38,576 nt of DNA from an uncultured Burkholderiales bacterium. GTDB lineage: Bacteria > Pseudomonadota > Gammaproteobacteria > Burkholderiales > Burkholderiaceae_C. The notes beneath the pieces are model-generated. The model did not search any database and was not told where the DNA came from. It was given only the letters and a program-made list of their open reading frames with translations. The position numbers were made by a program, and so were the translations under genes. Shown one piece after another: positions 1-8,028 of this stretch. The number at the start of each line of letters is the position of its first letter. Position 1 is the first letter of the stretch. The stretch lies in the NCBI GenBank assembly GCA_903935585.1, contig CAIZSE010000040.1, forward strand, positions 1 through 38,576, read 5' to 3'.

Positions 1-22
1 CTGAATTTTTCAGGGTGGCAAC

Positions 23-595
23 ATGAAAATTCTCGTTCCCGTCAAGCGGGTGGTGGACTAAAACGTCAAGGTCCGCGTGAAGTCCGATGGCTCGGGTGTG
101 GACATTGCCAACGTCAAGATGAGCATGAACCCCTTTGACGAGATTGCGGTCGAAGAAGCTGTGCGCCTGAAAGAAAAAAGCCTGGCCACCGAAGTGATCG
201 CGGTGTTTTGCGGCGTGGCTCAGCGCCAGGAAACTCTGCGCACCGCCATGGCCATTGGTGCCGATCGCGGCATCCTGGTCGAGACGCCTGCCGACCTGGA
301 CCTGCAGCCCCTGGCCGACAAGCTGTGCGCGGCCATTGGCGCGAGCCGCGCGGCGGTCGATGCGGGTTATGCGGCCAACGACCTGCAGGTGGGCCAGACC
401 GGCAAGATCATGGCGCCGCAGCTGTACATCCCAGCCGGCATCTCGGGTGCGATCCAGCACCTGGCGGGCATCAAGGATTCGAAGGTGATCGTGGCGATCA
501 ACAAGGCCCCTGAAGCATCGATCTTCAGCGTGGCCGACTTCGGACTCGAAGCCGATATTTTTGTCGCTGTGCCTGAGTTCGTACAGCAGGTTTGA
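23..595 (+). pseudogene. etfB-etfA deletion-fusion remnant (electron transfer flavoprotein)
   Basis: The frame opens at the ATG at 23 with a typical EtfB N-terminus (MKILVPVKRVVD), but the next codon, normally Tyr in VVDYNVKV, is TAA at 58-60. After the stop the EtfB sequence continues in the same frame ([37 protein letters not shown]) to about 306. From about 316 it is the FAD-binding C-terminus of EtfA ([34 protein letters not shown]). The join falls in the codons for Pro-Leu-Ala (307-315), a tripeptide expected in both parents, so a short-homology deletion of roughly 1.1 kb is plausible. Further decay shows as [10 protein letters not shown] where intact EtfA normally has INKDPEAPIF. A GTG at 77 could still start a 172-residue polypeptide, but it would lack most of both subunits. 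The upstream context lies outside the window. Confidence 0.9.
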
Positions 596-913
596 TAGGC
601 TATGAAAGCGGTCATTGACTATATATCAACGACCTTCTGCTTTAGGTCGGCTGCTGACCGTCGCTTGCCGTATTGGGAAGACCGCTCTCAGCCTGAATCC
701 GCCATTCCCGCACCAAGCGCCAATGACACAAGCTCTCACAGCGCCAACAACCTATCTCGCAACCCCACACCCGAATCCCTGGCCTGCGCCGTCACACGCG
801 CAGCGACCCACATCATTCAGTTCTTTTTTGGCGGAATAGATCTTGGCGAGTGTTATTCCACACACTGCCGCGCAAAAGACAGGTTCCAATCCACGACAAT
901 CGGGGCTCTACCG
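596..913. other. Gene-free gap with nested inverted repeats
   Basis: I find no convincing gene in these 318 bases. The reading frame of the next gene stays open through them, but the translation has no family resemblance and lacks a good start. The first part contains nested inverted repeats: AGCGGTC at 607-613 pairs with GACCGCT at 680-686, and GGTC at 645-648 pairs with GACC at 656-659. The style (…GCTTTAGGTCGGCTGCTGACC…) resembles degenerate dispersed intergenic repeats of Burkholderiales, an impression from memory. The second part is C/A-rich and should hold the promoter of the carboxypeptidase gene, but no clear -35/-10 pair stands out. Confidence 0.45.
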
Positions 914-2191
914 ATGAACACCATGCACACCCAGAATTTTTCCATCCTCTCCGTCATCCTCGCCATCGCCGTCGGCATCCTGGTTCCCAGCGCCAGCAGC
1001 TTGGCCGCCAAACCCCACAAAACCAAACCCGCCGCCAAATCAAGCGCAGCCAAACCCAACACCAAAAAGCTGGCAGCGGCCGCCCTTGCTTTGCCACCGC
1101 TTGCGGCACAGGTGGCCTTGGCGGCAAACCCGCCCGCACTGCAATCCAAAGCCTGGTTGCTGATGGACTTTGACTCGGGCGAAGTGCTGGCCTCGGCCAA
1201 CGCCGACGAGGCCCTGCCCCCGGCCTCGCTGACCAAGATGATGACCAGTTACATCGTCGAGCAGGCGCTTCGCTCGGGCAAGCTCAAGCCCACTGATCTG
1301 GTCACCGTGAGCGAAAACGCCTGGTGCCGGGGCACGAGCGCCGAGTCGTGCATGTACCTGCCTCTTAACAGTCAGGCCACGGTGATCGACATCCTGCGCG
1401 GCATCGTCATCCAGTCGGGCAACGACGCCTCTAAAGCGATTGCCGAGCACATGGCCAGCTCCGAAGCAGGTTTTGCCAAGCTGATGAATGCCGAGGCCCA
1501 GCGCCTGGGCATGACACACACTAACTTTGTGAACCCCACGGGCCTGCCTGATCCGGCGCACAAGTCTTCTGCGCGCGACCTTGCCATCTTGGCGCGTGCC
1601 ATCATCCGCGACGGTTCCGAGTACTACCCGCTCTACGCCGAACGTGATTTCAAATACAACGGCATCAAGCAAGGCAACCGCAATGCCCTGCTTTACACCG
1701 ACCCCAGCGTGGACGGCCTCAAAACCGGCCACACGGCCGAAGCCGGTTACTGCTTGGTCACATCGTCCAAGCGCAACGACACGCGTCTGATCTCGGTCAT
1801 CCTCAACACCCACAGCGCCCAGGCACGCGCTGACCAGACCCGCACGCTGCTCGGCTGGGGTTTTGGCAGCTTCGAGAAAGTCACCCCGTTTGCTGCGAAC
1901 GCGGTGGTCGGCACGGCCAAAGTCAGCTTTGGCAAGGCCGACACCGTGGCCGCCGGTCTGGCCACCCCTTGGATGCTGACCGTGCCACGTGGCACGCCAG
2001 TGCAAACCTCAGTGGAACTCAAACCAGGCCTGGAGGCCCCAGTGCCCAAGGGCACCGTGATCGGCAAGGTGATGGCCACCGCCAATGGCAAACGGATGGG
2101 CGAAGCCCCACTCGTGGCGCAGGCCGAAGTGGAACGATCAGGTTGGCTGCTGCTGGCATGGCAGCATGTGAGCAAGTTGTTCGGCAAGTAA
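914..2191 (+). CDS. D-alanyl-D-alanine carboxypeptidase (PBP5/6 type)
   Basis: Penicillin-binding serine DD-carboxypeptidase of the PBP5/PBP6 family (peptidase S11), 425 residues. It removes the terminal D-Ala from peptidoglycan pentapeptides in the periplasm. All three active-site motifs are present: SLTK at residues 105-108 (acylated Ser105), SGN at 168-170 and KTG at 270-272. A hydrophobic signal segment (about residues 8-31) is followed by an unusual Lys/Ala/Pro-rich linker to about residue 75. After the catalytic domain comes the beta-rich PBP5 C-terminal domain and a final amphipathic stretch (SGWLLLAWQHVSKLFGK) of the kind that holds PBP5 proteins on the inner membrane. The ATG at 914 was chosen because the signal peptide begins there; the frame is open further upstream but that part looks non-coding. 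Whether it is DacA or DacC cannot be decided from sequence alone. Confidence 0.93.
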   Translation: MNTMHTQNFSILSVILAIAVGILVPSASSLAAKPHKTKPAAKSSAAKPNTKKLAAAALALPPLAAQVALAANPPALQSKAWLLMDFDSGEVLASANADEALPPASLTKMMTSYIVEQALRSGKLKPTDLVTVSENAWCRGTSAESCMYLPLNSQATVIDILRGIVIQSGNDASKAIAEHMASSEAGFAKLMNAEAQRLGMTHTNFVNPTGLPDPAHKSSARDLAILARAIIRDGSEYYPLYAERDFKYNGIKQGNRNALLYTDPSVDGLKTGHTAEAGYCLVTSSKRNDTRLISVILNTHSAQARADQTRTLLGWGFGSFEKVTPFAANAVVGTAKVSFGKADTVAAGLATPWMLTVPRGTPVQTSVELKPGLEAPVPKGTVIGKVMATANGKRMGEAPLVAQAEVERSGWLLLAWQHVSKLFGK

Positions 2192-2241
2192 GCCGCCAAA
2201 AAAGGCCACAGAAAGGCTGCAGTGCCAGGCGCCCTGCCCGC

Positions 2242-2865
2242 TTACAGCAGCCGCGCCAACGCCGCCTGCAAATGTTCTGAGGGCAAGCGCTTGAAGCCCG
2301 TGCGGGCAAAGCGGTGCAAGCGGCCTTGCATGAAGGCCACCAGCAAGGATGCGGTCACCTGCGCATCTGCAGTGGGGGTCGCCGATTCAATGCCTTTGAG
2401 GGATTGACGCAACTGCGCCTCGATCTTGTCAAACAGCAAATTGATGCGCTCTTGCAAACGCTCGTGCTCTGACACCAGCGCATCGCCAATCATGACGCGG
2501 CTCATGCCCGGGTTCTTTTCGGCAAACTGAAAAAGCAAAGCCACAATGCGCCCTGCCTGGTTCGGGCCGGCTGGCTCGCGGTCGGTGACCTGACGGATCA
2601 GACCGATCACCGATTGGTCGACAAAATCAATCAGGCCTTCAAACATCTGCGCCTTGCTGGCGAAATGCCGGTACAAAGCCGCTTCGCTCACGCCAATTTT
2701 GGCGGCCAGCCCGGCGGTGGTGACACGCTCGGCACCCGGCTGCTCCAGCATGGCCGCCAGGGTTTGCAAAATCTGCAAACGGCGCTCACCCGGACGTGGC
2801 CGCTTGCGCGCAGGGGCCATCTCGTCTTCAGAGAAGTGCTCGCTTTGTTGTTCTGGTTCAGACAT
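2242..2865 (-). CDS. slmA: Nucleoid occlusion factor SlmA (TetR family)
   Basis: 207-residue TetR-fold protein resembling Escherichia coli SlmA along its length: helix-turn-helix at about residues 48-72 (TTAGLAAKIGVSEAALYRHF) followed by FEGLIDFVDQSVI, the NPGMSRVMIGDAL stretch and the LQERINLLFDKIEAQLRQ helix. SlmA binds specific chromosomal sites and blocks FtsZ ring assembly over unsegregated DNA. An acidic N-terminal tail of about 20 residues precedes the domain. The start is set at the ATG at 2865 because AGGTGG lies five bases upstream; a GTG at 2874 is in frame but overlaps that ribosome site. It lies 45 bases after argB on the same strand, an order I recall from other Burkholderiales, and is probably co-transcribed with it. 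It converges on the carboxypeptidase gene with about 50 bases between. Confidence 0.88.
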   Translation of the reverse strand: MSEPEQQSEHFSEDEMAPARKRPRPGERRLQILQTLAAMLEQPGAERVTTAGLAAKIGVSEAALYRHFASKAQMFEGLIDFVDQSVIGLIRQVTDREPAGPNQAGRIVALLFQFAEKNPGMSRVMIGDALVSEHERLQERINLLFDKIEAQLRQSLKGIESATPTADAQVTASLLVAFMQGRLHRFARTGFKRLPSEHLQAALARLL

Positions 2866-2910
2866 CTTTTCCACCTGTTGTCGAGCGGCCCGGGCCTGCT
2901 GCTTGGTTTT

Positions 2911-3810
2911 TTACCGGCTGCGGATCATGGTGCCAAAAGCCTGCTCGGACAACACTTCGAGCAACATGGCATGGGGCACACGGCCATCAATGATGTGCAC
3001 CGCGTTCACACCGCTTTTGGCCGCATCGAGGGCGCCCGCGATCTTGGGGATCATGCCGCCACTGATGGTGCCGTCAGCGCACAGCTCGTCGATGCGACTC
3101 GGGGTCAACTCGGTCAGCAACTGACCTTCTTTGTCCAGCACGCCACGGATGTTCGTGAGCATCAGCAGCTTTTCGGCTTGCAGCACAGTGGCCAGTTTGG
3201 CGGCCACGACATCGGCATTGATGTTGTAGCTTTCGTTGTTTTCACCAAAGCCGATGGGGCTGACCACGGGAATGAAGGCATCGTCTTGCAGGCATTTCAA
3301 AATAGACGGGTCGATGCTTTCGATCTCGCCGACCTGGCCTACGTCGTGCTCTTTGCTCGGGTCCTGGCTGTCCACCATGCGCAGTTTTTTGGCGCGAATC
3401 AGGCCGCCGTCACGCCCCGTCAGGCCCACGGCTTTGCCGCCTGCGCGGTTGATCATGCCGACGATGTCTTGCTGCACTTCACCGCCCAGCACCCACTCGA
3501 CCACTTCCATGGTCTCGGCATCGGTCACCCGCATGCCCTGGATGAATTCGCCGGTTTTACCGAGGCGCTTCAAGGCTGCTTCAATTTGCGGGCCACCCCC
3601 ATGCACCACCACCGGGTTCATGCCCACCAGTTTGAGCAGCACCACGTCTTCGGCAAAGGCCTGCTGCAAGTCCGGGTCGGTCATGGCGTTGCCGCCGTAT
3701 TTGATGACCAGTGTTTTGCCGTGGAACTTGCGAATGTAGGGCATGGCCTGCGCCAGGATCTGGGCCTGGTCTTGTGGCGCAACGGGGTTGACAGCGGTGT
3801 GATCGGTCAT
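2911..3810 (-). CDS. argB: Acetylglutamate kinase
   Basis: Amino acid kinase family enzyme of 299 residues that phosphorylates N-acetyl-L-glutamate with ATP, the second step of cyclic arginine biosynthesis. The phosphate-binding KYGGNAM (from Lys38) and the substrate loop HGGGPQI (70-76) are intact, as are GLTGRDGG, the [12 protein letters not shown] nucleotide region, GGMIPKI and the C-terminal [15 protein letters not shown] with Gly-Thr-Met at the end. About 30 residues precede the first strand (KTLVIKYGG), like the N-terminal helix of arginine-inhibited hexameric enzymes such as that of Pseudomonas aeruginosa, so feedback inhibition by arginine is a reasonable inference. It lies 67 bases after rmlD and 45 bases before slmA on the same strand. 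Confidence 0.97.
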   Translation of the reverse strand: MTDHTAVNPVAPQDQAQILAQAMPYIRKFHGKTLVIKYGGNAMTDPDLQQAFAEDVVLLKLVGMNPVVVHGGGPQIEAALKRLGKTGEFIQGMRVTDAETMEVVEWVLGGEVQQDIVGMINRAGGKAVGLTGRDGGLIRAKKLRMVDSQDPSKEHDVGQVGEIESIDPSILKCLQDDAFIPVVSPIGFGENNESYNINADVVAAKLATVLQAEKLLMLTNIRGVLDKEGQLLTELTPSRIDELCADGTISGGMIPKIAGALDAAKSGVNAVHIIDGRVPHAMLLEVLSEQAFGTMIRSR

Positions 3811-3877
3811 GGTTTGAAACGATGGGTTCGGGAAGTGTTCAACAGTTCAGAGGATTGTGCCGCAAGCCCAAGGCGGT

Positions 3878-4774
3878 TCAGAGTATCTCGGCCAACATGC
3901 GGTCAACGCCTTGCTGCCACGGCGGCAACACCAAACCAAAGGCTTGTTGCAGCTTGAGGGTGTTCAGTCGGGAATTGAGCGGGCGCTGAGCCGGTGTTGG
4001 GAAAGCCGAGGTCGGTACGGGCGCGATGTCGGTCACTTTCAAGGCCAACTGCGGCTGGATGAGCCGGGCTTGGGCGATGACATGGCGGGCATAGCCGTGC
4101 CAAGTGGTCTCGCCGCCGGCCACCAGGTGGTAGATGCCCGCCAGTGACGCAGCCTGAGGCTGCATGACCTGCCGAATGGCGTGTGCCGTGACATCGGCGA
4201 TCAGATCGGCACCCGTGGGCGCGCCATGCTGGTTGTCGATCACGGTCAGGCGTTCGCGCTCCCCCGCCAAGCGCAACATGGTGCGGGCAAAGTTGCCACC
4301 CCGCGCCCCATACACCCAGCTGGTGCGAAAAATCAGGTGTTTGCAGCCACTGGCAACGACGGCCTGCTCGCCTTCGAGTTTGGTTTGCCCGTAAACGCTG
4401 AGCGGCCCGGTTGCATCCGTCTCTTGCCAGGGCGTGTTGCCCTGGCCATTGAAGACATAGTCGGTCGAGTAGTGCAACAGCCAGGCCCCCACCTCGGCGG
4501 CAGCCAGCGCCAGCGCGGCCGGGGCGGTGGCGTTGAGGCAACGGGCCAGGTCGGGCTCGGACTCGGCCTTGTCGACAGCGGTGTGGGCGGCGGCGTTGAC
4601 GATGACGTCGGGCCGCCAGCTACGCACGGTTTGCGCCAGGCGCTCGGGCTGGCTCAGGTCGCCACACCACGCGGTGCTGTGCCGGTCCAGCGCCAGCACC
4701 TCGCCCAGCGGGGCCAAGCTGCGCTGCAGTTCCCAGCCCACTTGCCCGTTTTTACCCAGCAGAAGAATTTTCAT
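3878..4774 (-). CDS. rfbD: dTDP-4-dehydrorhamnose reductase
   Basis: 298-residue NAD(P)H-dependent short-chain dehydrogenase of the RmlD family, performing the last step of dTDP-L-rhamnose synthesis. Visible features are the N-terminal nucleotide loop GKNGQVG (residues 7-13), [15 protein letters not shown], the STDYVF stretch, the catalytic Tyr128-x3-Lys132 (YGQTK), RTSWVYG and the C-terminal RPLNSRLNT motif typical of RmlD. The ATG at 4774 overlaps the TGA of rmlB (ATGA, 4771-4774), so translation is probably coupled. The frame is open further upstream, but that would run into rmlB. rmlA and rmlC, often next in the cluster, are not here: argB follows instead. Confidence 0.95.
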   Translation of the reverse strand: MKILLLGKNGQVGWELQRSLAPLGEVLALDRHSTAWCGDLSQPERLAQTVRSWRPDVIVNAAAHTAVDKAESEPDLARCLNATAPAALALAAAEVGAWLLHYSTDYVFNGQGNTPWQETDATGPLSVYGQTKLEGEQAVVASGCKHLIFRTSWVYGARGGNFARTMLRLAGERERLTVIDNQHGAPTGADLIADVTAHAIRQVMQPQAASLAGIYHLVAGGETTWHGYARHVIAQARLIQPQLALKVTDIAPVPTSAFPTPAQRPLNSRLNTLKLQQAFGLVLPPWQQGVDRMLAEIL

Positions 4775-5835
4775 GAGGCCTTGTATTGCTTTTGCACCCA
4801 CTCGCGGTAGGCGCCACTTTGCACATGGGCCACCCACTCGGGGTTGGCCAGGTACCACTCAACCGTTTTGCGGATGCCGCTTTCAAAGGTCTCTGCAGGC
4901 TTCCAGCCCAGCTCGGCTTCGAGCTTGTGGGCATCGATCGCGTAGCGGCGGTCATGCCCGGGTCGATCCGTCACATAGGTGATCTGCTGGGCATAGCTGC
5001 TGCCATCGGCCTTGGGCCGCATGTGGTCGAGCAGTTGGCAGATGGTCTGCACGATCTCGATGTTGGGCTTTTCGTTCCAGCCACCCACGTTGTAAACCTC
5101 GCCCAAGCGCCCGGCTTCGAGCACCCGGCGGATCGCGCTGCAATGGTCTTTGACGTAAAGCCAATCGCGGATCTGCATGCCGTCGCCATACACCGGCAGG
5201 GGCCTGCCTGCCAGCGCATTCACGATCATCAGCGGGATGAGTTTTTCGGGGAAATGGTAGGGGCCATAGTTGTTGCTGCAGTTGGTGGTGAGCACCGGCA
5301 GGCCGTAGGTGTGGTGCCAGGCGCGCACCAGATGGTCGGACGCCGCCTTGCTCGCGCTGTAGGGGCTGTTGGGCTCGTAGCGGTGGGTTTCGGCAAAGGC
5401 CGGATCGCCCTTGCCCAATGAGCCATACACCTCGTCGGTCGAGACATGCAAAAAACGAAAAGCGGATTTTTCGGACTCGGGCAGGGCTGACCAAAAGCCC
5501 CGCACCGACTCCAGCAAACGAAAGGTGCCGACGATGTTGGTTTCGATGAACTCGCCGGGGCCGTGGATGGACCGGTCCACATGACTTTCTGCGGCAAAGT
5601 TCACCACAGCACGCGGCTGGTGTTCGGCCAGCAAGCGGCTGACCAGCGCAGCGTCCCCAATGTCGCCCTGCACCAGTTGGTGCCGCGCATCGCCTTGCAG
5701 GCTGGCCAGGGTTTCGGGGTTGCCCGCGTAGGTGAGCTTGTCGAGGTTGATGACAGGCTCGTCATGGGCGGCGAGCCAGTCCAGCACAAAGTTGGCGCCG
5801 ATGAAGCCGGCGCCGCCGGTGACAAGGAGGGTCAT
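4771..5835 (-). CDS. rfbB: dTDP-glucose 4,6-dehydratase
   Basis: 354-residue extended short-chain dehydrogenase that converts dTDP-glucose to dTDP-4-keto-6-deoxyglucose, the second step of the dTDP-rhamnose pathway used for lipopolysaccharide and other surface glycans. The NAD-binding TGGAGFIG lies at residues 6-13, the proton-relay STDEVYG at 132-138 with Thr133, Asp134 and Glu135, and the catalytic YSASK (Tyr159, Lys163) follows. Later family landmarks [32 protein letters not shown] and [12 protein letters not shown] are present. An AGGAGG-like sequence is absent upstream. The leader carries a small inverted repeat, AGGCGC 5853-5858 with GCGCCT 5870-5875. It is the first gene of the rmlB-rmlD-argB-slmA run and diverges from the phasin gene. 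Confidence 0.97.
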   Translation of the reverse strand: MTLLVTGGAGFIGANFVLDWLAAHDEPVINLDKLTYAGNPETLASLQGDARHQLVQGDIGDAALVSRLLAEHQPRAVVNFAAESHVDRSIHGPGEFIETNIVGTFRLLESVRGFWSALPESEKSAFRFLHVSTDEVYGSLGKGDPAFAETHRYEPNSPYSASKAASDHLVRAWHHTYGLPVLTTNCSNNYGPYHFPEKLIPLMIVNALAGRPLPVYGDGMQIRDWLYVKDHCSAIRRVLEAGRLGEVYNVGGWNEKPNIEIVQTICQLLDHMRPKADGSSYAQQITYVTDRPGHDRRYAIDAHKLEAELGWKPAETFESGIRKTVEWYLANPEWVAHVQSGAYREWVQKQYKAS

Positions 5836-5945
5836 GGGGATAAACGGTGGTTAGGCGCCACGGGATGTTGCGCCTTGATTTCAGGATTTTAGAAGCATTG
5901 CGCAGGTCCTCGGGTTAAAGTGGCAGCTTGTTCAGGAAGTTAGCC

Positions 5946-6476
5946 ATGACCAAATCAAACGACTCAGCACGCAGCAAAACCAAACCCATGTCCCAACCGG
6001 ACAAGCCCACACCGCCCGCCCAGCATGTTTGGCTGGCTGGTTTGGGGGCCATGGCCAAAGCCCAGGAGCAAGGCAGCAAAGCCATCGAAGCCCTGGTCAA
6101 CGATGGCCTGGCCTTTCAGCGCAAAAGCCAGGCAGAAGCGCAACAGCGCCTGCATGAGGCCACCGAGCGCCTGAGCCACATGGCCACAGGCTTTGGCGAG
6201 CAGGCCTCCGGGCGTGTCGACAAACTGGAGCATTTGTTTGAAGACCGCGTCGCCAAAGCCTTGCACCGTTTGGGCATGCCCTCGCTGCTGGACATCCAGA
6301 TGTTGACCGACCGGGTGGCCCAATTGGAGGCCAAACTCGAAGCCCGCCCCAAGGCCACGCCAGTCAAGCCGGCCACTTCGGCGCGCGCAAAACCCAAAGC
6401 ACCGGTAGCCAGCAAAACGGCCACCCCTCAGACCCCAGCGGCGCGCCCCGCAAAACCCCGCCCCAAAACAGCCTGA
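5946..6476 (+). CDS. Phasin / polyhydroxyalkanoate granule-associated protein, PhaF-like
   Basis: 176-residue protein in two parts. Residues about 25-130 form a helical phasin domain (VWLAGLGAMAKAQEQG, repeated amphipathic heptads, VDKLEHLFEDRVAKALHRLGMPS, then a short coiled coil LTDRVAQLEAKLEA). Residues about 132-176 are an Ala/Lys/Pro-rich basic tail like the histone H1-like DNA-binding tail of Pseudomonas PhaF. It probably coats polyhydroxyalkanoate granules and may tie them to the nucleoid; the function is inferred from the family. The ATG at 5946 is preceded by AGGAAG with a six-base gap, which favours it over the in-frame TTG at 5928. The next gene, 22 bases downstream, encodes a PhaD-like regulator. 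No PHA synthase lies in the window. Confidence 0.85.
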   Translation: MTKSNDSARSKTKPMSQPDKPTPPAQHVWLAGLGAMAKAQEQGSKAIEALVNDGLAFQRKSQAEAQQRLHEATERLSHMATGFGEQASGRVDKLEHLFEDRVAKALHRLGMPSLLDIQMLTDRVAQLEAKLEARPKATPVKPATSARAKPKAPVASKTATPQTPAARPAKPRPKTA

Positions 6477-6498
6477 TGGACAGACTACGCCCCCTGCC

Positions 6499-7164
6499 AT
6501 GGCCAAAAAAGCACCCCGCCGCACAGCCCAGCGCATAGCCGAGGTCTCGCTGGAGCTGTTCAACCGGTTCGGCGAGCCCAACGTCTCGACCACGCTGATC
6601 TCGGCAGAGCTCAACATCAGCCCTGGCAATCTGTATTACCACTTCGCATCGAAAGACACCCTGGTCAACCAGTTGTTTGACCAGTACGAAGTGGCCATGT
6701 TGGGGCTGCTGGAGGCAGCACCCGATGTGAAAGACGTCGAAGACGCCTGGTTTTTTCTGCACTCGCTGTTTGAGCAGGTGTGGAACCACCGTTTTTTATA
6801 CCGCGACCTGAACAACCTGCTGTCAGGCAACCGGCATCTGGAGACGCATTTTCACGACATTCTGGAGCGCAAAACCCATGCGTTCAAATTGATGCTGGAG
6901 GGCTTGGCCGCTGCGGGCCTGATGAAAATTGACCCGGACAACATCGAGACCCTCTCGGCGAGCATGTCCGTGATGGTGACGTATTGGCTCAGCTATGAAT
7001 ACGTGCGCAACCCCAGGCAAGCCCTGGAGCCGGCCAGTGCAGGCTTGGCACTGACCCGGGGTGCGCAACATGTGCTGGCATTGTTGACCCCCTACATGGC
7101 GAACACCGATTTGCAAACCCATCTGCAAGGTTTGACCGCTGCTTACAGCGCCCCTGCGCGCTGA
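6499..7164 (+). CDS. TetR family regulator, PhaD-like
   Basis: 221-residue TetR/AcrR regulator. The N-terminal helix-turn-helix (about residues 9-55, LFNRFGEPNVSTTLISAEL then ISPGNLYYHFASKDTLV) closely resembles what I recall of Pseudomonas PhaD, as does the following region with its aromatic FFLHSLFEQVWNHRFLYRDL. PhaD controls PHA granule genes and is encoded next to phaF/phaI in Pseudomonas, so placement 22 bases after a PhaF-like gene supports a role in controlling granule proteins. The C-terminal ligand domain is helical, and its ligand cannot be read from sequence. The gene converges on coaX with about 48 bases between and no intrinsic terminator. Confidence 0.8.
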   Translation: MAKKAPRRTAQRIAEVSLELFNRFGEPNVSTTLISAELNISPGNLYYHFASKDTLVNQLFDQYEVAMLGLLEAAPDVKDVEDAWFFLHSLFEQVWNHRFLYRDLNNLLSGNRHLETHFHDILERKTHAFKLMLEGLAAAGLMKIDPDNIETLSASMSVMVTYWLSYEYVRNPRQALEPASAGLALTRGAQHVLALLTPYMANTDLQTHLQGLTAAYSAPAR

Positions 7165-7212
7165 GACCAGGCCTGCAAGCAGGCAAAACCAGCGAGCCCG
7201 ACGCTCACCAGG

Positions 7213-7977
7213 TCAGTTGAATCGCTGAGCAGCCATCGCCAGGAGCCCGTCAAAAATCAGGTTGTCCACCAACTCGAACTGGACCGACATGCTGGGCGCC
7301 ATTTTCCAGCCTGCACCACCGGTCATGATGCACATGGGCTCTTTCCCGGTGTGCTCACGCAGGTGTTGCACCGTCCGCTCACAGGCACCGGCAATGGCGT
7401 AGGTCCCGCCACTGGTCAGGGCGTCGCTGGTGTTGGTCGGAAAAGGCGTGACCTCTCCGGTCGGCACATGCAAACCGGCCGTGCCGGATTCGAGCGCCTT
7501 CAACATGATGCCGTGGCCCGGCAAGATGAGGCCTCCCAGGAATCGGCCTTCGGCATCGATCGCCTCAACCGTCACGGCCGTACCCACCATGACCACCACC
7601 AGAGGCCGGGCAGGGCCACAAGCGAGCATGCGTTGGCGTGCGCCAATCATGGCCACCCAGCGGTCCGAACCTAAACGTGAAGGGTGGTCATAACCATTGA
7701 TCAGGCCCGCCTCCTGGACGCCGGGTACCACCCACTGGGGTGTGAAGTCCCAAATGTCCATTTGCTCTTGTACGCGCCGCTTGATGGCATCGCCTGCCAC
7801 CACGCAGCCGAGCATCTGGTCTGGCTTGGGCAGTTGCGCCCAGGCGCCTTCAGACAGGCGGTCGATGTTTTCCAGGAATTCAGCGCCATGGGACAGCAAC
7901 TGCCCTTGGGGGTTGGGTTGGTCGTACAGCGCCCATTTCAGGCGCGTGTTGCCCACATCGATGGCTAAAAATGTCAT
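7213..7977 (-). CDS. coaX: Type III pantothenate kinase
   Basis: 254-residue type III (CoaX) pantothenate kinase, which catalyses the first step of coenzyme A synthesis and is not feedback-inhibited by CoA in characterised members. The ASKHA-fold phosphate loop DVGNTRLKW begins at Asp7, followed by [12 protein letters not shown] (pantothenate and dimer contact region), the [10 protein letters not shown] phosphate-2 motif, GGLILPG and a C-terminal [10 protein letters not shown]. The ATG at 7977 fits the usual family start; the open frame upstream adds 14 residues that do not belong. There is no Shine-Dalgarno sequence; instead TATCAT sits exactly six bases before the ATG, suggesting a leaderless transcript. 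It lies 51 bases behind the amidase gene on the same strand and may also receive readthrough. Confidence 0.95.
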   Translation of the reverse strand: MTFLAIDVGNTRLKWALYDQPNPQGQLLSHGAEFLENIDRLSEGAWAQLPKPDQMLGCVVAGDAIKRRVQEQMDIWDFTPQWVVPGVQEAGLINGYDHPSRLGSDRWVAMIGARQRMLACGPARPLVVVMVGTAVTVEAIDAEGRFLGGLILPGHGIMLKALESGTAGLHVPTGEVTPFPTNTSDALTSGGTYAIAGACERTVQHLREHTGKEPMCIMTGGAGWKMAPSMSVQFELVDNLIFDGLLAMAAQRFN

Positions 7978-7983
7978 GGGCCG

Positions 7984-7989
7984 ATGATA
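7984..7989 (-). promoter_or_regulatory. Candidate -10 element of coaX (leaderless start)
   Basis: On the minus strand TATCAT (five of six to TATAAT) is followed by six bases and then the coaX ATG, so the predicted first transcribed base is the A of the ATG. The best -35-like sequence is only GTGAAT, 18 bases upstream. Confidence 0.4.
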
Positions 7990-8028
7990 ATGAATTTCAA
8001 CCGGAAAATTCACACCCACCGGCCGGCT

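Noticed and set aside
1040..2005. 321-codon minus-strand frame opposite the D-Ala-D-Ala carboxypeptidase gene
   Set aside because: Shadow of a gene with all three penicillin-binding motifs; the translation is low complexity.
2866..2874. Upstream GTG start for slmA
   Set aside because: It overlaps the AGGTGG ribosome site that serves the ATG at 2865.
7171..7184. GCCTG-CAAG-CAGGC hairpin between the PhaD-like gene and coaX
   Set aside because: Only five pairs and no T-run in either direction; not a credible terminator.
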